The translations under genes and the position numbers were made by a program. This document shows, in pieces, positions 16,675 through 24,985 of a stretch of DNA of 51,523 nt. A model generated the notes under the pieces. The model did no database searches. It was given only the letters and a program-made list of their open reading frames with translations, and was not told the DNA's origin. The DNA lies in NCBI GenBank assembly GCA_026225115.1, contig JAMFSE010000083.1, positions 1-51,523 of the forward strand, given 5' to 3'. This DNA comes from Rhodovastum atsumiense (GTDB taxonomy: Bacteria; Pseudomonadota; Alphaproteobacteria; Acetobacterales; Acetobacteraceae). Position 1 is the stretch's first letter. Each line of letters opens with the position of its first letter.

Positions 16675-18207
16675 CTACGAGACTGTGGCGCCGGCGATTT
16701 TTTCGGTCAGGAGTTTTTTCAGCTCGGGCTGGCTGACCTTCATCGACGGGGTGCGGGGGAGTTCTTCCAGCGCAAAAATATGGACCGGGACCTGGTAGGG
16801 GAGCAGGCGGGTTTTCAGGGTCTCACGCAGTTCCTGGGTGTCCGGGGCGGTGTGGCCGGCGCGGAGCAAATAGGCGGCGACGGGGATTTGGCCGAGGCGC
16901 TCGTCCGGCAGACCGACGACGGAGGCTTCGCGGATCGCGGGGTGGAGTTCCATGGCGCGGATGACCTCCTCGGGGAAGACTTTGAAGCCGCCGCGGATAA
17001 TTGCGTTGTCGGAACGGCCTTTGATGTAGAGGAAGTTGTCTTCATCGAGGATCGCGAGGTCGGTGGTGTGCATCCAGGATTTGCCGTCGCCGAGATGCGG
17101 GGCGCGGATTTCGAGGAGGCCCTGTTCGCCGGTGGCGAGCGGGGCGTTGGTTTCCACGTCGACGATGCGGGCCTCGATGCCGGGATTGATGCGGCCGACG
17201 CTACCGCGCTTGGCGGGGTAATGGGCGCGATAGTCCGACAAGGTCCAGCCGGCGCCGGCGCCGGCGAATTCGGTGGCGCTGTAGTTTTGCAGGACCGGGA
17301 TGCCGTAGCGCTCATAAAAGGCGTCGGCGAGGTCGGGGTCCAGCGGCGCCGTGCCGGTGCGGAAGGCCGACAGGCTGGCCAGGCGTTCCTTCGGCACGTT
17401 GGCGTCCAGGATCATGCGCAGGGCGGCGGGCGGGGCGCTGGCGACCTTCAGGCCGTGGCGTTCCACGGCGCCGACCCAGCCTTCGACCGTGAAGCGCGGC
17501 AGGAGGGCGACCTGGCGGCCGGCCATGAAGGCGTTCATCAGGCCGAAGATGCCGGCGATATGGGTGACGGGGGCGTTGACGAGCACGACCTGGTTGCGGA
17601 GTTTTGAGGGCTCGCCGGGTTTGCGGCCGTCATAGATGGCGGCGTTCAGGATCGAGCGTTCGATGGCGAGGCGCTTCAGCGGGATGCGCTTGGGCGTGCC
17701 GGTGGTGCCGCTGGTGAGCATTTCGACGGCGACGTCATCGGCGGCGAAGGCGCGCAAATTGGGCAGGTCGGGGGACTCGAGGCCGGGGATGGGGCGGATG
17801 GGCTGGGCGGTATCCCCGGTCAGGGCCAGGCCCAGGCATTTGATGGCAGCGGCGGATTGCGCGACGGCGGGGCGGGACCAGTCATCCTCAAGGGCGACGA
17901 TGGCGGCCGGTTTCAGCACCGTGATGTCCTCGGCCAGGCGTTCGTCCGGCAGCGACGGGTTCAGGGTGACGAGGCAGCGGCGGGAGGCGAGGATGCGCAC
18001 CAAAGCGGCGGCGATTTCCGGGCGATTGCGGAGCAGCATGCCGATGCGGGCGTCCTTGCCCAGCGAGGCCGCGGATAATTTTGCCTCCAGCGCGTCGCCG
18101 ACGGCGGCGAGTTCGCCCCAGCTCCACCATTTTCCGTCCAGCGAGAGGGCTTTGGCGGCGGGGTCGAGGCTGAAGATTTCGCTGACGAGGGTTGGGAGGT
18201 CTGACAT
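16675..18207 (-). CDS. AMP-dependent acyl-CoA synthetase (ligase 4)
   Basis: A 510-residue adenylate-forming CoA ligase. The phosphate loop 'TSGTTGTPKR' is at residues 165-174, with Arg replacing the final Gly. The A5 region is 'NYSATEFAG', the hinge 'GRSDNAIIRGGFKVFPEEVI', and the catalytic Lys lies in 'PRTPSMKVSQPE', where the usual Gly before Lys is Met. It is the last gene of a minus-strand set with an amidohydrolase and two acyl-CoA dehydrogenases, but a terminator-like hairpin at 18295-18329 separates it from them, so it may have its own promoter in 18208-18336. It is more distant from the three ligases at 1653-6329 than ligases 2 and 3 are from each other. Confidence 0.9.
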   Translation of the reverse strand: MSDLPTLVSEIFSLDPAAKALSLDGKWWSWGELAAVGDALEAKLSAASLGKDARIGMLLRNRPEIAAALVRILASRRCLVTLNPSLPDERLAEDITVLKPAAIVALEDDWSRPAVAQSAAAIKCLGLALTGDTAQPIRPIPGLESPDLPNLRAFAADDVAVEMLTSGTTGTPKRIPLKRLAIERSILNAAIYDGRKPGEPSKLRNQVVLVNAPVTHIAGIFGLMNAFMAGRQVALLPRFTVEGWVGAVERHGLKVASAPPAALRMILDANVPKERLASLSAFRTGTAPLDPDLADAFYERYGIPVLQNYSATEFAGAGAGWTLSDYRAHYPAKRGSVGRINPGIEARIVDVETNAPLATGEQGLLEIRAPHLGDGKSWMHTTDLAILDEDNFLYIKGRSDNAIIRGGFKVFPEEVIRAMELHPAIREASVVGLPDERLGQIPVAAYLLRAGHTAPDTQELRETLKTRLLPYQVPVHIFALEELPRTPSMKVSQPELKKLLTEKIAGATVS

Positions 18208-18294
18208 ATTCTTTCCTTGAATCCGCTACCTATTTGTTGCCGCATTTGTTGCCGCACATGGAAACGGCGGTCAATGCGGTGGCGCGGGGACAGG

Positions 18295-18329
18295 AAAAAG
18301 AGGGTGGGGTAGTGAAGCTACCCACCCTC
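18295..18329 (-). terminator. Intrinsic terminator of the amidohydrolase at 18337
   Basis: On the minus strand an 11-12 bp GC-rich hairpin with one bulged base (18329-18300, arms CTACCCACCCTC and GAGGGTGGGGTAG in plus-strand terms) is followed by a run of five T (18299-18295). It starts 8 bases after the stop of the amidohydrolase gene. Its stem resembles the GGTGGGTTAGC hairpin at 24343-24367. Confidence 0.72.
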
Positions 18330-18336
18330 CAAGCGA

Positions 18337-19527
18337 TTAGACTGGGACGCCTTCGAGGAGGCCCTTGAGGTTGGAGGAGAAAACTTTTTCCAGCTCTTCG
18401 GGTTTGTAGTCGGTGAATTCCTTGACGTATTCCAGGGGTTCGGCGACGCCTTCGGGGTGGGGGTAGTCGCTGCCGAAGAGGATGCGATCTACGGGGATGT
18501 GGTTTTTGAGGTCGTTGACGTCGTCTTCGTAGAAGGGGGCCACAAAAATGTTTTTGTGGAACTGGTCGCGCGGGTGGGTTTTGTATTCGCCCGGCATCTG
18601 GCCGTAGGATTTGTCGAAGCGTTTCAAAAGGCTGGGGACCCAGCTGGCGCCGTTCTCCACGGCGGCGATTTTAAGGGTTGGGTGGCGCTCCAACACGCCG
18701 TGACAGATGATGGCTGAGAGTGCGTCGGAGATGGCGCGGCTCAGCTGGTCGAGCATGCCCTGGAAGGTTGAGCGCTTGAAGCCGGAGTATTCCTCGTTCG
18801 AGCCGGTCCACCATTGGGTGATGCGGTCGTAGCCGCTGTCGGAGGCGTGCATGTTGACGTAGATGCCGGCTGCCGCGACGCGGGCCCAGAACGGGTCGTA
18901 TTCCGGGTAGCCGAAGGAGCGGCTGCCGCCGATGACGGGGACCGGGGCGGGCCGGATGTTGACGCAGCGCGCACCGTTGGCGAGCACGTATTCCAGTTCC
19001 TTGATGGCCAGGTCGACATGGGTGAGGCTGATGAAGGGGGCGGAGAAGAGACGGTTTTCGCGGGCGAAACCCCATTCATCGACGGTCCATTGGTTGAGGG
19101 AATGGAAGAGTGCGGCTGCAACTTTGCCTTTGGCGCCGATGCGTTCCTCGATGACCGAGGCCAAGGTGGGGAAGACGACCGCGGCGTGCAGGCCTTGCTG
19201 GTCCATCATGGCGAGGCGGCCGTCGCCGGAGCGCCAGGTCTCCGGCGGGCGGATGGCTTTGCCTTGCAGTTCGCGGAGCGATTTGTTTTCGGGGTTGTCG
19301 GCTCGGAACCATTTCTCGTGGCTGCCGGGGGCGGCGACGACGGCGAAGGTGGGATTCGGGATGAATTCGGAGAGCATGCCGCCGATGACGAGTTTGCGGC
19401 GGCCGTCCAGGTCGACGAAGTAGAAGTCGCGCTTGTATTCGGCCGGCAAGTGGCGGGTGAAGGCTTCTTCCGGTTCGTAGAGATGGTGGTCGGCGTCGTA
19501 GACGGGGAATGGAACGGTGATTGTCAT
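18337..19527 (-). CDS. Amidohydrolase family protein (PF04909), paralogue of the 356 gene
   Basis: A 396-residue TIM-barrel metal hydrolase or decarboxylase. Metal-site segments are 'VYDADHHLYEPEEAF' near the N-terminus, 'NMHASDSGYD' in the middle and 'LFGSDYPHPEG' near the C-terminus. Length and motif order match the first amidohydrolase, so both probably act on related intermediates. It follows the acyl-CoA dehydrogenase pair by 27 bases on the same strand, consistent with one transcript starting near 21950. A hairpin plus T-run ends the unit. In the neighbouring pathway it may hydrolyse or decarboxylate a CoA-pathway intermediate; the substrate is unknown. Confidence 0.88.
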   Translation of the reverse strand: MTITVPFPVYDADHHLYEPEEAFTRHLPAEYKRDFYFVDLDGRRKLVIGGMLSEFIPNPTFAVVAAPGSHEKWFRADNPENKSLRELQGKAIRPPETWRSGDGRLAMMDQQGLHAAVVFPTLASVIEERIGAKGKVAAALFHSLNQWTVDEWGFARENRLFSAPFISLTHVDLAIKELEYVLANGARCVNIRPAPVPVIGGSRSFGYPEYDPFWARVAAAGIYVNMHASDSGYDRITQWWTGSNEEYSGFKRSTFQGMLDQLSRAISDALSAIICHGVLERHPTLKIAAVENGASWVPSLLKRFDKSYGQMPGEYKTHPRDQFHKNIFVAPFYEDDVNDLKNHIPVDRILFGSDYPHPEGVAEPLEYVKEFTDYKPEELEKVFSSNLKGLLEGVPV

Positions 19528-19554
19528 GGTGCGGATCCTTGGTGAGTTGATTAT

Positions 19555-20796
19555 TTATCTGAGTGCGTTGTGGCGGAGCTGGTTAAAGGGGATGTCGCGG
19601 TCGGGGCCGGGTTCGCGGGGCAGGTTGAGGTATCGCTCGGCGACCGAGTTGAGTTGCATTTCCGTGGTGCCGCCGCCGATACGGTGGGTGCAGACGCGCA
19701 TGAAACCGTTGTCGAGGCCAGATGACCCTGGAGGGGCGGCGACCGCGGTGGGGCCGGTGAGCGCCGAGAGCAAGGCGGTGCGGCGGACATCGGTGCGGGC
19801 GGCCATCAGGCTGGGGACGCCGCCGATGGTGGGGGGCAACGAGCGCGTGCGCATGCCATTGCCGACGCGCCGGGTGGTAAGTTCGTAGACGGCGTCGATG
19901 ACGATGAGTTCGCCGATGATTTCTCGAGCCAGCGGGTCGTCTGCCAGGCCGAGTTCCCGGGCGAGGGTTAGGTAGCTTTGGCGGGGGGTGATTTCGCTGG
20001 CCTCAACCGCGGCGGCGACCCCTTCGTGCCAGCCGCGGGCCATGCCGGCGCGCTCATTGGCGAGCTGGGTGCCGGCGACGGTCCAGCCGGCGTTGACCTC
20101 GCCGATGACATGGTCTTCCGGGACCTCGACGTCGTCGAGGAATTCCTGGGCGAAGTCGCTGTTGCCGCGGATCAGGCGGAGTTTTGTGACGGTGACGCCG
20201 GGGGCATGCATGTCGACCGCGAACATGGTGAGGCCGGCGTGTTTGGGGAGCGATGCGTCGGTGCGGGCGAGGCAGAGGCCCATGTCGCCTTCGACGCCGC
20301 CGGTGGTCCAGACTTTGGAGCCGTTCAGGAACCATTTGTCACCGCGCTTTTCGGCGCGGGTGAGGACGCCGGCAAGGTCCGAGCCGCCGGAGGGTTCTGA
20401 GAGCAACTGGCACCAGATCTGCTCGCCTTTGAGGATGCCGGGGACGTAACGTTTTTTCAAAGCTTCGTTGGCGTGGGCGATGAGGACGGGCATGACAACG
20501 TTGAATGCATTGCCGAAATGCCAGGGCAGACGATAGGGCGCGGCTTCCTCGTAGAAGATGTCCGAAAAGCGTTTGGAAAGGCCGAGGCCGCCATAGGCGG
20601 TGGGGAGCATGATGCCGGCCAGTCCGCCGTCCCACAGGCAGCGCTGAATGACGCGGTCGCGGTCCACAAGCGCCTTGTCTTCCCAGTCCATGGCGGGCTC
20701 GCCTTGGATGCGGGGCGGCAGGCGGCCTTGCATCCAGTTCCGGGCTTTCAGGCGGAAGGCTTTTTGGTCTTCGGTGTCCAGATGTTCGGTGCTCAT
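19555..20796 (-). CDS. Acyl-CoA dehydrogenase, larger partner
   Basis: A 413-residue FAD-dependent dehydrogenase that would introduce an alpha-beta double bond into an acyl-CoA. Family segments include 'YGGLGLSKRF', 'CQLLSEPSGGSDLAG', 'WFLNGSKVWTTGG' and 'HRIGGGTTEMQLNSVAERYL' at the C-terminus. The base-carrying Tyr-Glu-Gly-Thr motif of medium-chain enzymes is replaced by Gly-Gly-Gly-Thr, as in FadE-type proteins. I start it at ATG 20796, preceded by GAGGGCAGGGAC, rather than at the longer in-frame ATG 20871. It begins 10 bases after the stop of the second dehydrogenase; such adjacent unequal pairs often form heterotetramers. Confidence 0.92.
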   Translation of the reverse strand: MSTEHLDTEDQKAFRLKARNWMQGRLPPRIQGEPAMDWEDKALVDRDRVIQRCLWDGGLAGIMLPTAYGGLGLSKRFSDIFYEEAAPYRLPWHFGNAFNVVMPVLIAHANEALKKRYVPGILKGEQIWCQLLSEPSGGSDLAGVLTRAEKRGDKWFLNGSKVWTTGGVEGDMGLCLARTDASLPKHAGLTMFAVDMHAPGVTVTKLRLIRGNSDFAQEFLDDVEVPEDHVIGEVNAGWTVAGTQLANERAGMARGWHEGVAAAVEASEITPRQSYLTLARELGLADDPLAREIIGELIVIDAVYELTTRRVGNGMRTRSLPPTIGGVPSLMAARTDVRRTALLSALTGPTAVAAPPGSSGLDNGFMRVCTHRIGGGTTEMQLNSVAERYLNLPREPGPDRDIPFNQLRHNALR

Positions 20797-20806
20797 GTCC
20801 CTGCCC

Positions 20807-21934
20807 TCACAGACCGGCCAGCGCCGCGAGGCGGCCGTGGTGGACAAGCGGCGCGCCATAAAGAGCTTCATTGGAAACGGCGCGGCGGAGGTAGAAATGC
20901 ATGTCGTGATCCCAGGTCACGCCGATGCCGCCGTGCAGATGCATGCAGTCGCGGACAATGTCGGTGCCCCAGCGGCCGCAATGGCTGGCGGCAATGCTGG
21001 CGGCGATGGCGGCGTCCGGGGCGTTGCTCTGCACCGCGCGGGCGGCGTGGGCGACGGCCGCCTTGCCGCCTTCGAGCTGGGTTGCGTAATCGGCCAGACG
21101 GTGTTTGACACCCTGGAAGGAGGCGACGGGGCGGCCGAAGGCGATGCGCTGGCCGGTGTATTCCAAAGTGATTTCCAGCGCGCGTTCGATGACGCCGAGG
21201 GTTTCGGCGGATTGCAGGACCAAAGCGATTTGCAGCTGGCGCTCGAAGGCGGCGGTGGCGGCGGCGAAATTTCCGAGCAGCGTTTCGGGGCCGGCCTGGA
21301 CGGCTGAGAATTTCACGTTGGCGATTTTTCTGCCGAGGTCGAGCGTTTCCAAGGGTTCGATGGAAATTCCTGGGGCTTTTGAAGGCAGCAGGAATTGCGA
21401 GTGGCCGGAATCGCTGGCGGCGCTGACCAGGAGCAGATCGGAATCAGTTGCGTCCTGGACATAGGCGGCAGTGCCGTTGAGGGTGAAGGTATTGCCGGCT
21501 TGCGTGGCGCTGACGCTGCCGGGGGCGATGCCGCCGCGGGGGCCGGGGGCAGCGTATGCCCAGGCGGCCAGGATCTCGCCAGCGGCGATGCCGGGCAGGA
21601 ACTGGGCTTGCTGGGCGTCTGAGCCGGCGGCGGTGATGGCGGCGGCGACGACACAGGATGAGAGGAAGGGGCCGGGATAGACGACGCGGCCCAAAGTTTC
21701 GGCGACGATGGCGGCGTCGATCAGGCCTTGTGAGGATTCCGCGATGCCGCCATGGGCTTCCGGCGTGAACAAAGCGACCCAGCCCTGGGCGGCGCCCTCC
21801 TGCCAGTCGGCCCGGCCGAATTCGGCGCGCCGATCGGCGATGCGGCGGAATTGCTGGATCGAGGCGCGATCCCCGGCAAATTTTCCGGTGCTTTCAAGCA
21901 GCATTCTCTGGTCTTCGGTGAGGTTGATATCCAC
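20807..21934 (-). CDS. Acyl-CoA dehydrogenase, smaller partner
   Basis: A 375-residue acyl-CoA dehydrogenase when started at GTG 21934 ('MDINLTEDQRMLLEST'), which matches the family N-terminus and has GGGACGGA upstream; the open frame extends to 22084 but would then run into the divergent regulator's promoter. Characteristic segments are 'GRVVYPGPFLSSCVV', 'RIAFGRPVASFQGVKHRLAD' and the C-terminal 'HLHGGIGVTWDHDMHFYLRR', typical of short FadE subunits in side-chain or terpenoid degradation. It is first in the minus-strand operon with the larger dehydrogenase and amidohydrolase. The divergent MarR-type regulator is the obvious candidate to control it. Confidence 0.9.
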   Translation of the reverse strand: MDINLTEDQRMLLESTGKFAGDRASIQQFRRIADRRAEFGRADWQEGAAQGWVALFTPEAHGGIAESSQGLIDAAIVAETLGRVVYPGPFLSSCVVAAAITAAGSDAQQAQFLPGIAAGEILAAWAYAAPGPRGGIAPGSVSATQAGNTFTLNGTAAYVQDATDSDLLLVSAASDSGHSQFLLPSKAPGISIEPLETLDLGRKIANVKFSAVQAGPETLLGNFAAATAAFERQLQIALVLQSAETLGVIERALEITLEYTGQRIAFGRPVASFQGVKHRLADYATQLEGGKAAVAHAARAVQSNAPDAAIAASIAASHCGRWGTDIVRDCMHLHGGIGVTWDHDMHFYLRRAVSNEALYGAPLVHHGRLAALAGL

Positions 21935-22027
21935 TCGGTTTTTCCGTCCCTTGCGCGCTTGCAGGCCGCGGCTTCGCCACCGCGGCCTGGCCATGGTAAT
22001 AGGATTTGTATACTGCATGTATTTAGG

Positions 22028-22049
22028 ATATCCACAATACTGTGAATAT
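22028..22049. promoter_or_regulatory. Palindromic operator candidate at the MarR-type gene start
   Basis: An imperfect 22-bp palindrome with 18 of 22 symmetric positions: ATAT, one base, CACA, a 4-base centre ATAC, TGTG, one base, ATAT. It overlaps the GTG start of the regulator at 22042 and lies in the AT-rich divergent interval (21935-22041) that must also hold the promoter of the dehydrogenase operon. A second, weaker symmetric element (ATAC-N5-GTAT, 22010-22022) is next to it. Binding by the adjacent regulator is inferred from position and symmetry. Confidence 0.6.
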
Positions 22050-22536
22050 TTCCCAGCGAATCCAAGCGGCGCCGCCGTCCACAAGGGAGTTTATCGACGA
22101 GTATGCGTCGCTGCTGTCGCCCTGGGGCGTGCCGGCGGCGGCCGGGCGGCTGTACGCCTATCTGCTGCTGAGCAATGAGCCGGTCAGCCTGGAGCAGATT
22201 GCGGCCGATCTGGATATGAGCAAGGCGGGGGCTTGGAATACGGCGCGGTTTCTGGAGCAGTCGGGGAATTTGCGTCGGTCGACCGAGCGCGGCAGCAAGC
22301 GGGTGTTCTTCCGGCTGATCAACGACATCGCGCCCTGCATGCTGGACCAGATACGGGCCTTCGGAGAGATGGGCCGGCTGGTGGCCGCGATGATGCCGGA
22401 GGTGGCGGAAGCAAAGACCCAGGAACGGTTGGCGCGGATGGCGAAATTCTGCTTCTCGGTGGGCCAGTTGATGTCGGAGCTGACCGAGCAATATGACACC
22501 GCCAAAGCGCTGAACACGGTGACCGACAAAGAGTAA
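22042..22536 (+). CDS. GbsR/MarR-type winged-helix transcriptional regulator
   Basis: A 164-residue DNA-binding protein. The region 'GRLYAYLLLSNEPVSLEQIA' followed by 'LDMSKAGAWNTARFLEQSG' is a winged helix-turn-helix, and the C-terminal half is helical, as expected for dimerisation. The only good in-frame start is GTG 22042; no clear ribosome site precedes it, so it may be translated from a short or leaderless transcript. It sits between the divergent dehydrogenase operon and the enoyl-CoA hydratases and most likely represses both in the absence of an acyl-CoA or related ligand. Confidence 0.85.
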   Translation: MNISQRIQAAPPSTREFIDEYASLLSPWGVPAAAGRLYAYLLLSNEPVSLEQIAADLDMSKAGAWNTARFLEQSGNLRRSTERGSKRVFFRLINDIAPCMLDQIRAFGEMGRLVAAMMPEVAEAKTQERLARMAKFCFSVGQLMSELTEQYDTAKALNTVTDKE

Positions 22537-22593
22537 GTCCGGCGTTGCCGGGGGTTGCCGCATAATAATAATCGTTAGGAGAGGAGATAGCAC

Positions 22594-23412
22594 TTGGCCG
22601 AGTATATTCTTTATGAGGTCGCCGACCGGATCGCGACCATTACGCTCAACCGCGCCAATCGCGCCAATGCGCAGACCCAGAAGATGCTGGAAGAGCTGAA
22701 CCAGGCCTGGGAGGCCGCCGCCGCGGATGACGAGGTCCGGGTGATTCTGCTGCGCGCCGAGGGCAAGCATTTCTCGGCCGGGCATGACACCTCCGGGTCG
22801 GAGGAGACGCGTACGCCGGAGCTTGCCAAGGTCAGCGCGGGCATTCCCGAAACCGGTCTGCTCGAGTTGTATAAATGGGAAGCGAAGTATTTCTTCGGCT
22901 TTTCGCGGCGCTGGCGGGATATTCCGAAACCTTCCATTGCGGCGGTGCAGGGGGCGTGTATCGCCGGCGGTTTGCTGCTGGCCTGGCCTTGCGACATCAT
23001 CATTGCCGCGGATAATGCGAGGTTCTCGGACCCGGTGGTGTTGATGGGCATCGGCGGGGTGGAATACCATGGCCATACCTGGGAGCTTGGGCCGCGCAAG
23101 GCCAAGGAAATGCTGTTCACGGCGCAGCCGATCGGCGCCGTCGAGGCGGAGCGGCGCGGCATGGTGAACAAGGTCGTGCCGCTCGCCGATCTCGATAAGG
23201 AGGCGCGCGACATGGCGCTGCAGATTGCGAAAATGCACCCGCATGCGCTGGCCATGGCGAAGCGCGCGGTGAACCATACGATGGATATTATCGGCCAGTA
23301 CGCGGCGCTGCAGTCGGTGTTCGATATTCACCAGCTTGGACATGCTTCCGCCTATGCGCAGGCGGGGCAGATGATTTTGGTCGATCACAAGGCCATCAAG
23401 GCGGCGGGCTGA
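22594..23412 (+). CDS. Enoyl-CoA hydratase/isomerase (first copy)
   Basis: A 272-residue crotonase-fold enzyme that would hydrate or isomerise an enoyl-CoA. The start is TTG 22594, preceded by a strong AGGAGAGGAG site at about 22577-22586; the next in-frame ATG is about 30 codons in. The oxyanion-hole segments are 'HFSAGHDTSG' and 'QGACIAGGLLLAWPCDIIIA', and 'LMGIGGVEYHGHTWELG' is an unusual active-site loop. It lies 57 bases after the MarR-type regulator and is coupled to the next hydratase by a TGATG overlap. It should act on products of the acyl-CoA dehydrogenases encoded opposite. Confidence 0.9.
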   Translation: MAEYILYEVADRIATITLNRANRANAQTQKMLEELNQAWEAAAADDEVRVILLRAEGKHFSAGHDTSGSEETRTPELAKVSAGIPETGLLELYKWEAKYFFGFSRRWRDIPKPSIAAVQGACIAGGLLLAWPCDIIIAADNARFSDPVVLMGIGGVEYHGHTWELGPRKAKEMLFTAQPIGAVEAERRGMVNKVVPLADLDKEARDMALQIAKMHPHALAMAKRAVNHTMDIIGQYAALQSVFDIHQLGHASAYAQAGQMILVDHKAIKAAG

Positions 23413-24224
23413 TGCTGCGCATTGACGATGCGGAGGGGGTCCGGACCCTGACGCTGGACCGGCCTGACCGGCTGAATGCGCTGACGCCGGGGTTGGCGAA
23501 GATGTTGCACCAGGCGCTGGTGGAATCCGGGCGCGACCCGGGCGTGCGGGCGATTGTGCTGACCGGGGCCGGGCGCGGGTTTTGCGCCGGGTTCGATTTG
23601 TCCGGCGGCGGCGAGAAGCCGGATGCGCTGAGCGAACGTTGGTCAAATGAACCAGTATGGTGGGACCCCGACCAGCTGGCGGCGCGGATGCTGGAGGACG
23701 GGCAGATCCCGATATTGCTGCACCGGCTGTCGAAGCCGACGATTGCGGCGATTCGCGGGCCGGCGGCAGGCACCGGGCTGGTGCTGGCGGCGGCTTGCGA
23801 TTTGCGGATTGCGTCGGAGACCGCGGTGTTCAAGACGGCGTTTGCCAGTGCCGGGCGTTGTGGGGACCCCGGGGGGAGTTTTTTGCTCACGCAGTTGGTG
23901 GGACCGGCGAAGGCGCGGGAGATGTATCTGCTGGATGAGAAGATCAGCGCGGCTGAGGCGCTGGCGATGGGGCTGGTGAACAAGGTGGTGCCGGATGATG
24001 CGTTGGAGGCGGAGGTTGCGAAGCTTGCTTCACGCTTCGCGAACGGACCGGCATTGGCCTATGCCGGCATCAAGCGGAATTTGAATGCCGCGGAGACCGG
24101 CACGCTGGAGGAGACCATGGCCGTGGAAGGACCCGCCAACGCGCGCGCCAGTCTTTCACATGACGGCAAGGAAGCCGGGCGGGCGTTTATGGAGAAACGG
24201 GCGCCGAAGTTTCGGGGGTATTAG
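23412..24224 (+). CDS. Enoyl-CoA hydratase/isomerase (second copy)
   Basis: A 270-residue crotonase-superfamily protein whose ATG 23412 shares its first base with the stop of the first copy. 'GRGFCAGFDLSG' and 'IRGPAAGTGLVLAAACDLRI' form the CoA-binding and oxyanion-hole region; 'AGRCGDPGGSFLLTQLVG' carries the second catalytic loop, with Asp where many hydratases have Glu, so isomerase, hydrolase or hydratase activity are all possible. Divergence from the first copy suggests consecutive steps rather than redundancy. The gene is followed by an intergenic repeat and the convergent ferredoxin. Confidence 0.9.
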   Translation: MLRIDDAEGVRTLTLDRPDRLNALTPGLAKMLHQALVESGRDPGVRAIVLTGAGRGFCAGFDLSGGGEKPDALSERWSNEPVWWDPDQLAARMLEDGQIPILLHRLSKPTIAAIRGPAAGTGLVLAAACDLRIASETAVFKTAFASAGRCGDPGGSFLLTQLVGPAKAREMYLLDEKISAAEALAMGLVNKVVPDDALEAEVAKLASRFANGPALAYAGIKRNLNAAETGTLEETMAVEGPANARASLSHDGKEAGRAFMEKRAPKFRGY

Positions 24225-24237
24225 GGCAGGCAAGAGG

Positions 24238-24455
24238 CCACTTTTTGAAAAAAAGCGGCTGGGGCGCCCCCGGCGCAAAAACTTTTGTTATGCTGGGGCA
24301 TGGGCGTGCGTTGGGCCGGCGCCTGGATGAGAGTGTAAAGGTGGTGGGTTAGCTTCGCTAACCCACCCTACGGGGCTTTGGGCTCTGGCTGGGCCAGCAC
24401 CTGTGGCCCAGAGTAAAAAGTTTTTTTGGTTCTTTTTGTTCACAAAAAGAACTGC
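24238..24455. repeat. Intergenic hairpin repeat, copy A
   Basis: Between two convergent stop codons. It contains an imperfect GCGG hairpin (about 24239-24257), a poly-A/T flanked core resembling that of copies D and E, an inserted perfect hairpin (GGTGGGTTAGC, loop TTC, 24343-24367) and a terminal perfect hairpin with arms GTTCTTTTTGT and ACAAAAAGAAC (24429-24439/24442-24452). The same modules recur at 34622, 43541 and 47836. The position suggests a bidirectional terminator. Confidence 0.7.
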
Positions 24456-24465
24456 TTGGCTTGCC

Positions 24466-24783
24466 TTAATCTTCCGGGGCGATGGTTACTTTCAGGCCGG
24501 CCAGAGCGTCGGTCATTTTTACCTGGCAGGACAGGCGGGAGGTTTCGTTGCGATAGCTTGAGCTGTCCAGCAATTCGTCCTCGTCGCCGCTCATCGGCGG
24601 CAGGCTGGCTGCGAAGGCAGGGTCGATATAGACGTGGCAGGTGGCGCAGGAGCAGCAGCCGCCGCACAGGGCCAGAAGCTCGTCCATGCCATTGTCCCGC
24701 AGGATTACCATCAGAGAATCGCCGGTCTTGGCTTCAATGGAGGTGGTTTCTCCGGCGCGATCTGTAACGCTAATTGCAGGCAT
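24466..24783 (-). CDS. [2Fe-2S] ferredoxin, adrenodoxin type
   Basis: A 105-residue electron carrier. The cluster ligands are C40, C46, C49 and C86: '[11 protein letters not shown]' gives the C-x5-C-x2-C spacing and 'RLSCQV' the fourth Cys, with the family's acidic 'SGDEDELLD' stretch between. Such ferredoxins feed electrons to cytochromes P450 or other oxygenases, but neither a P450 nor a reductase is encoded in this window, so its partners must be elsewhere. The gene lies alone between repeat copy A and about 140 bases of spacer holding the porin terminator. Extra Cys residues C43 and C44 are not expected ligands. Confidence 0.92.
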   Translation of the reverse strand: MPAISVTDRAGETTSIEAKTGDSLMVILRDNGMDELLALCGGCCSCATCHVYIDPAFAASLPPMSGDEDELLDSSSYRNETSRLSCQVKMTDALAGLKVTIAPED

Positions 24784-24924
24784 TTGTCGTTATCTCCGTA
24801 ATATTCGTAAGTGAATTATTTCTCGGACCTGAATAAGGAAATGGCGCCGGGCGCGCAACTGCCCGGGCGATGTCTTTGACCTGGGAGCCGGAACTGGCGC
24901 GTTTTTGCCTGCGAAGCCGGCCGC

Positions 24925-24962
24925 AAAAAAAGGGTGTTTTCCACCGAAATGGAAAACACCCT
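24925..24962 (-). terminator. Strong intrinsic terminator of the porin gene
   Basis: On the minus strand a perfect 13-bp stem (AGGGTGTTTTCCA pairing with TGGAAAACACCCT, 24962-24931, 6-base loop) is followed by seven T (24931-24925). It lies 24 bases downstream of the porin stop codon. Confidence 0.9.
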
Positions 24963-24985
24963 GGCTTTTTAGAGAGAGCTTCGGA

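Noticed and set aside
21721-23646. 641-codon minus-strand open frame across the regulator and hydratases
   Set aside because: It overlaps four well-supported genes on both strands, is Arg/His/Pro-rich without any motif, and shares only its end with the real dehydrogenase region.
24466-24783. Ferredoxin as part of a local P450 or Rieske oxygenase system
   Set aside because: No P450, Rieske oxygenase or ferredoxin reductase is encoded in the window, so a local system cannot be supported.
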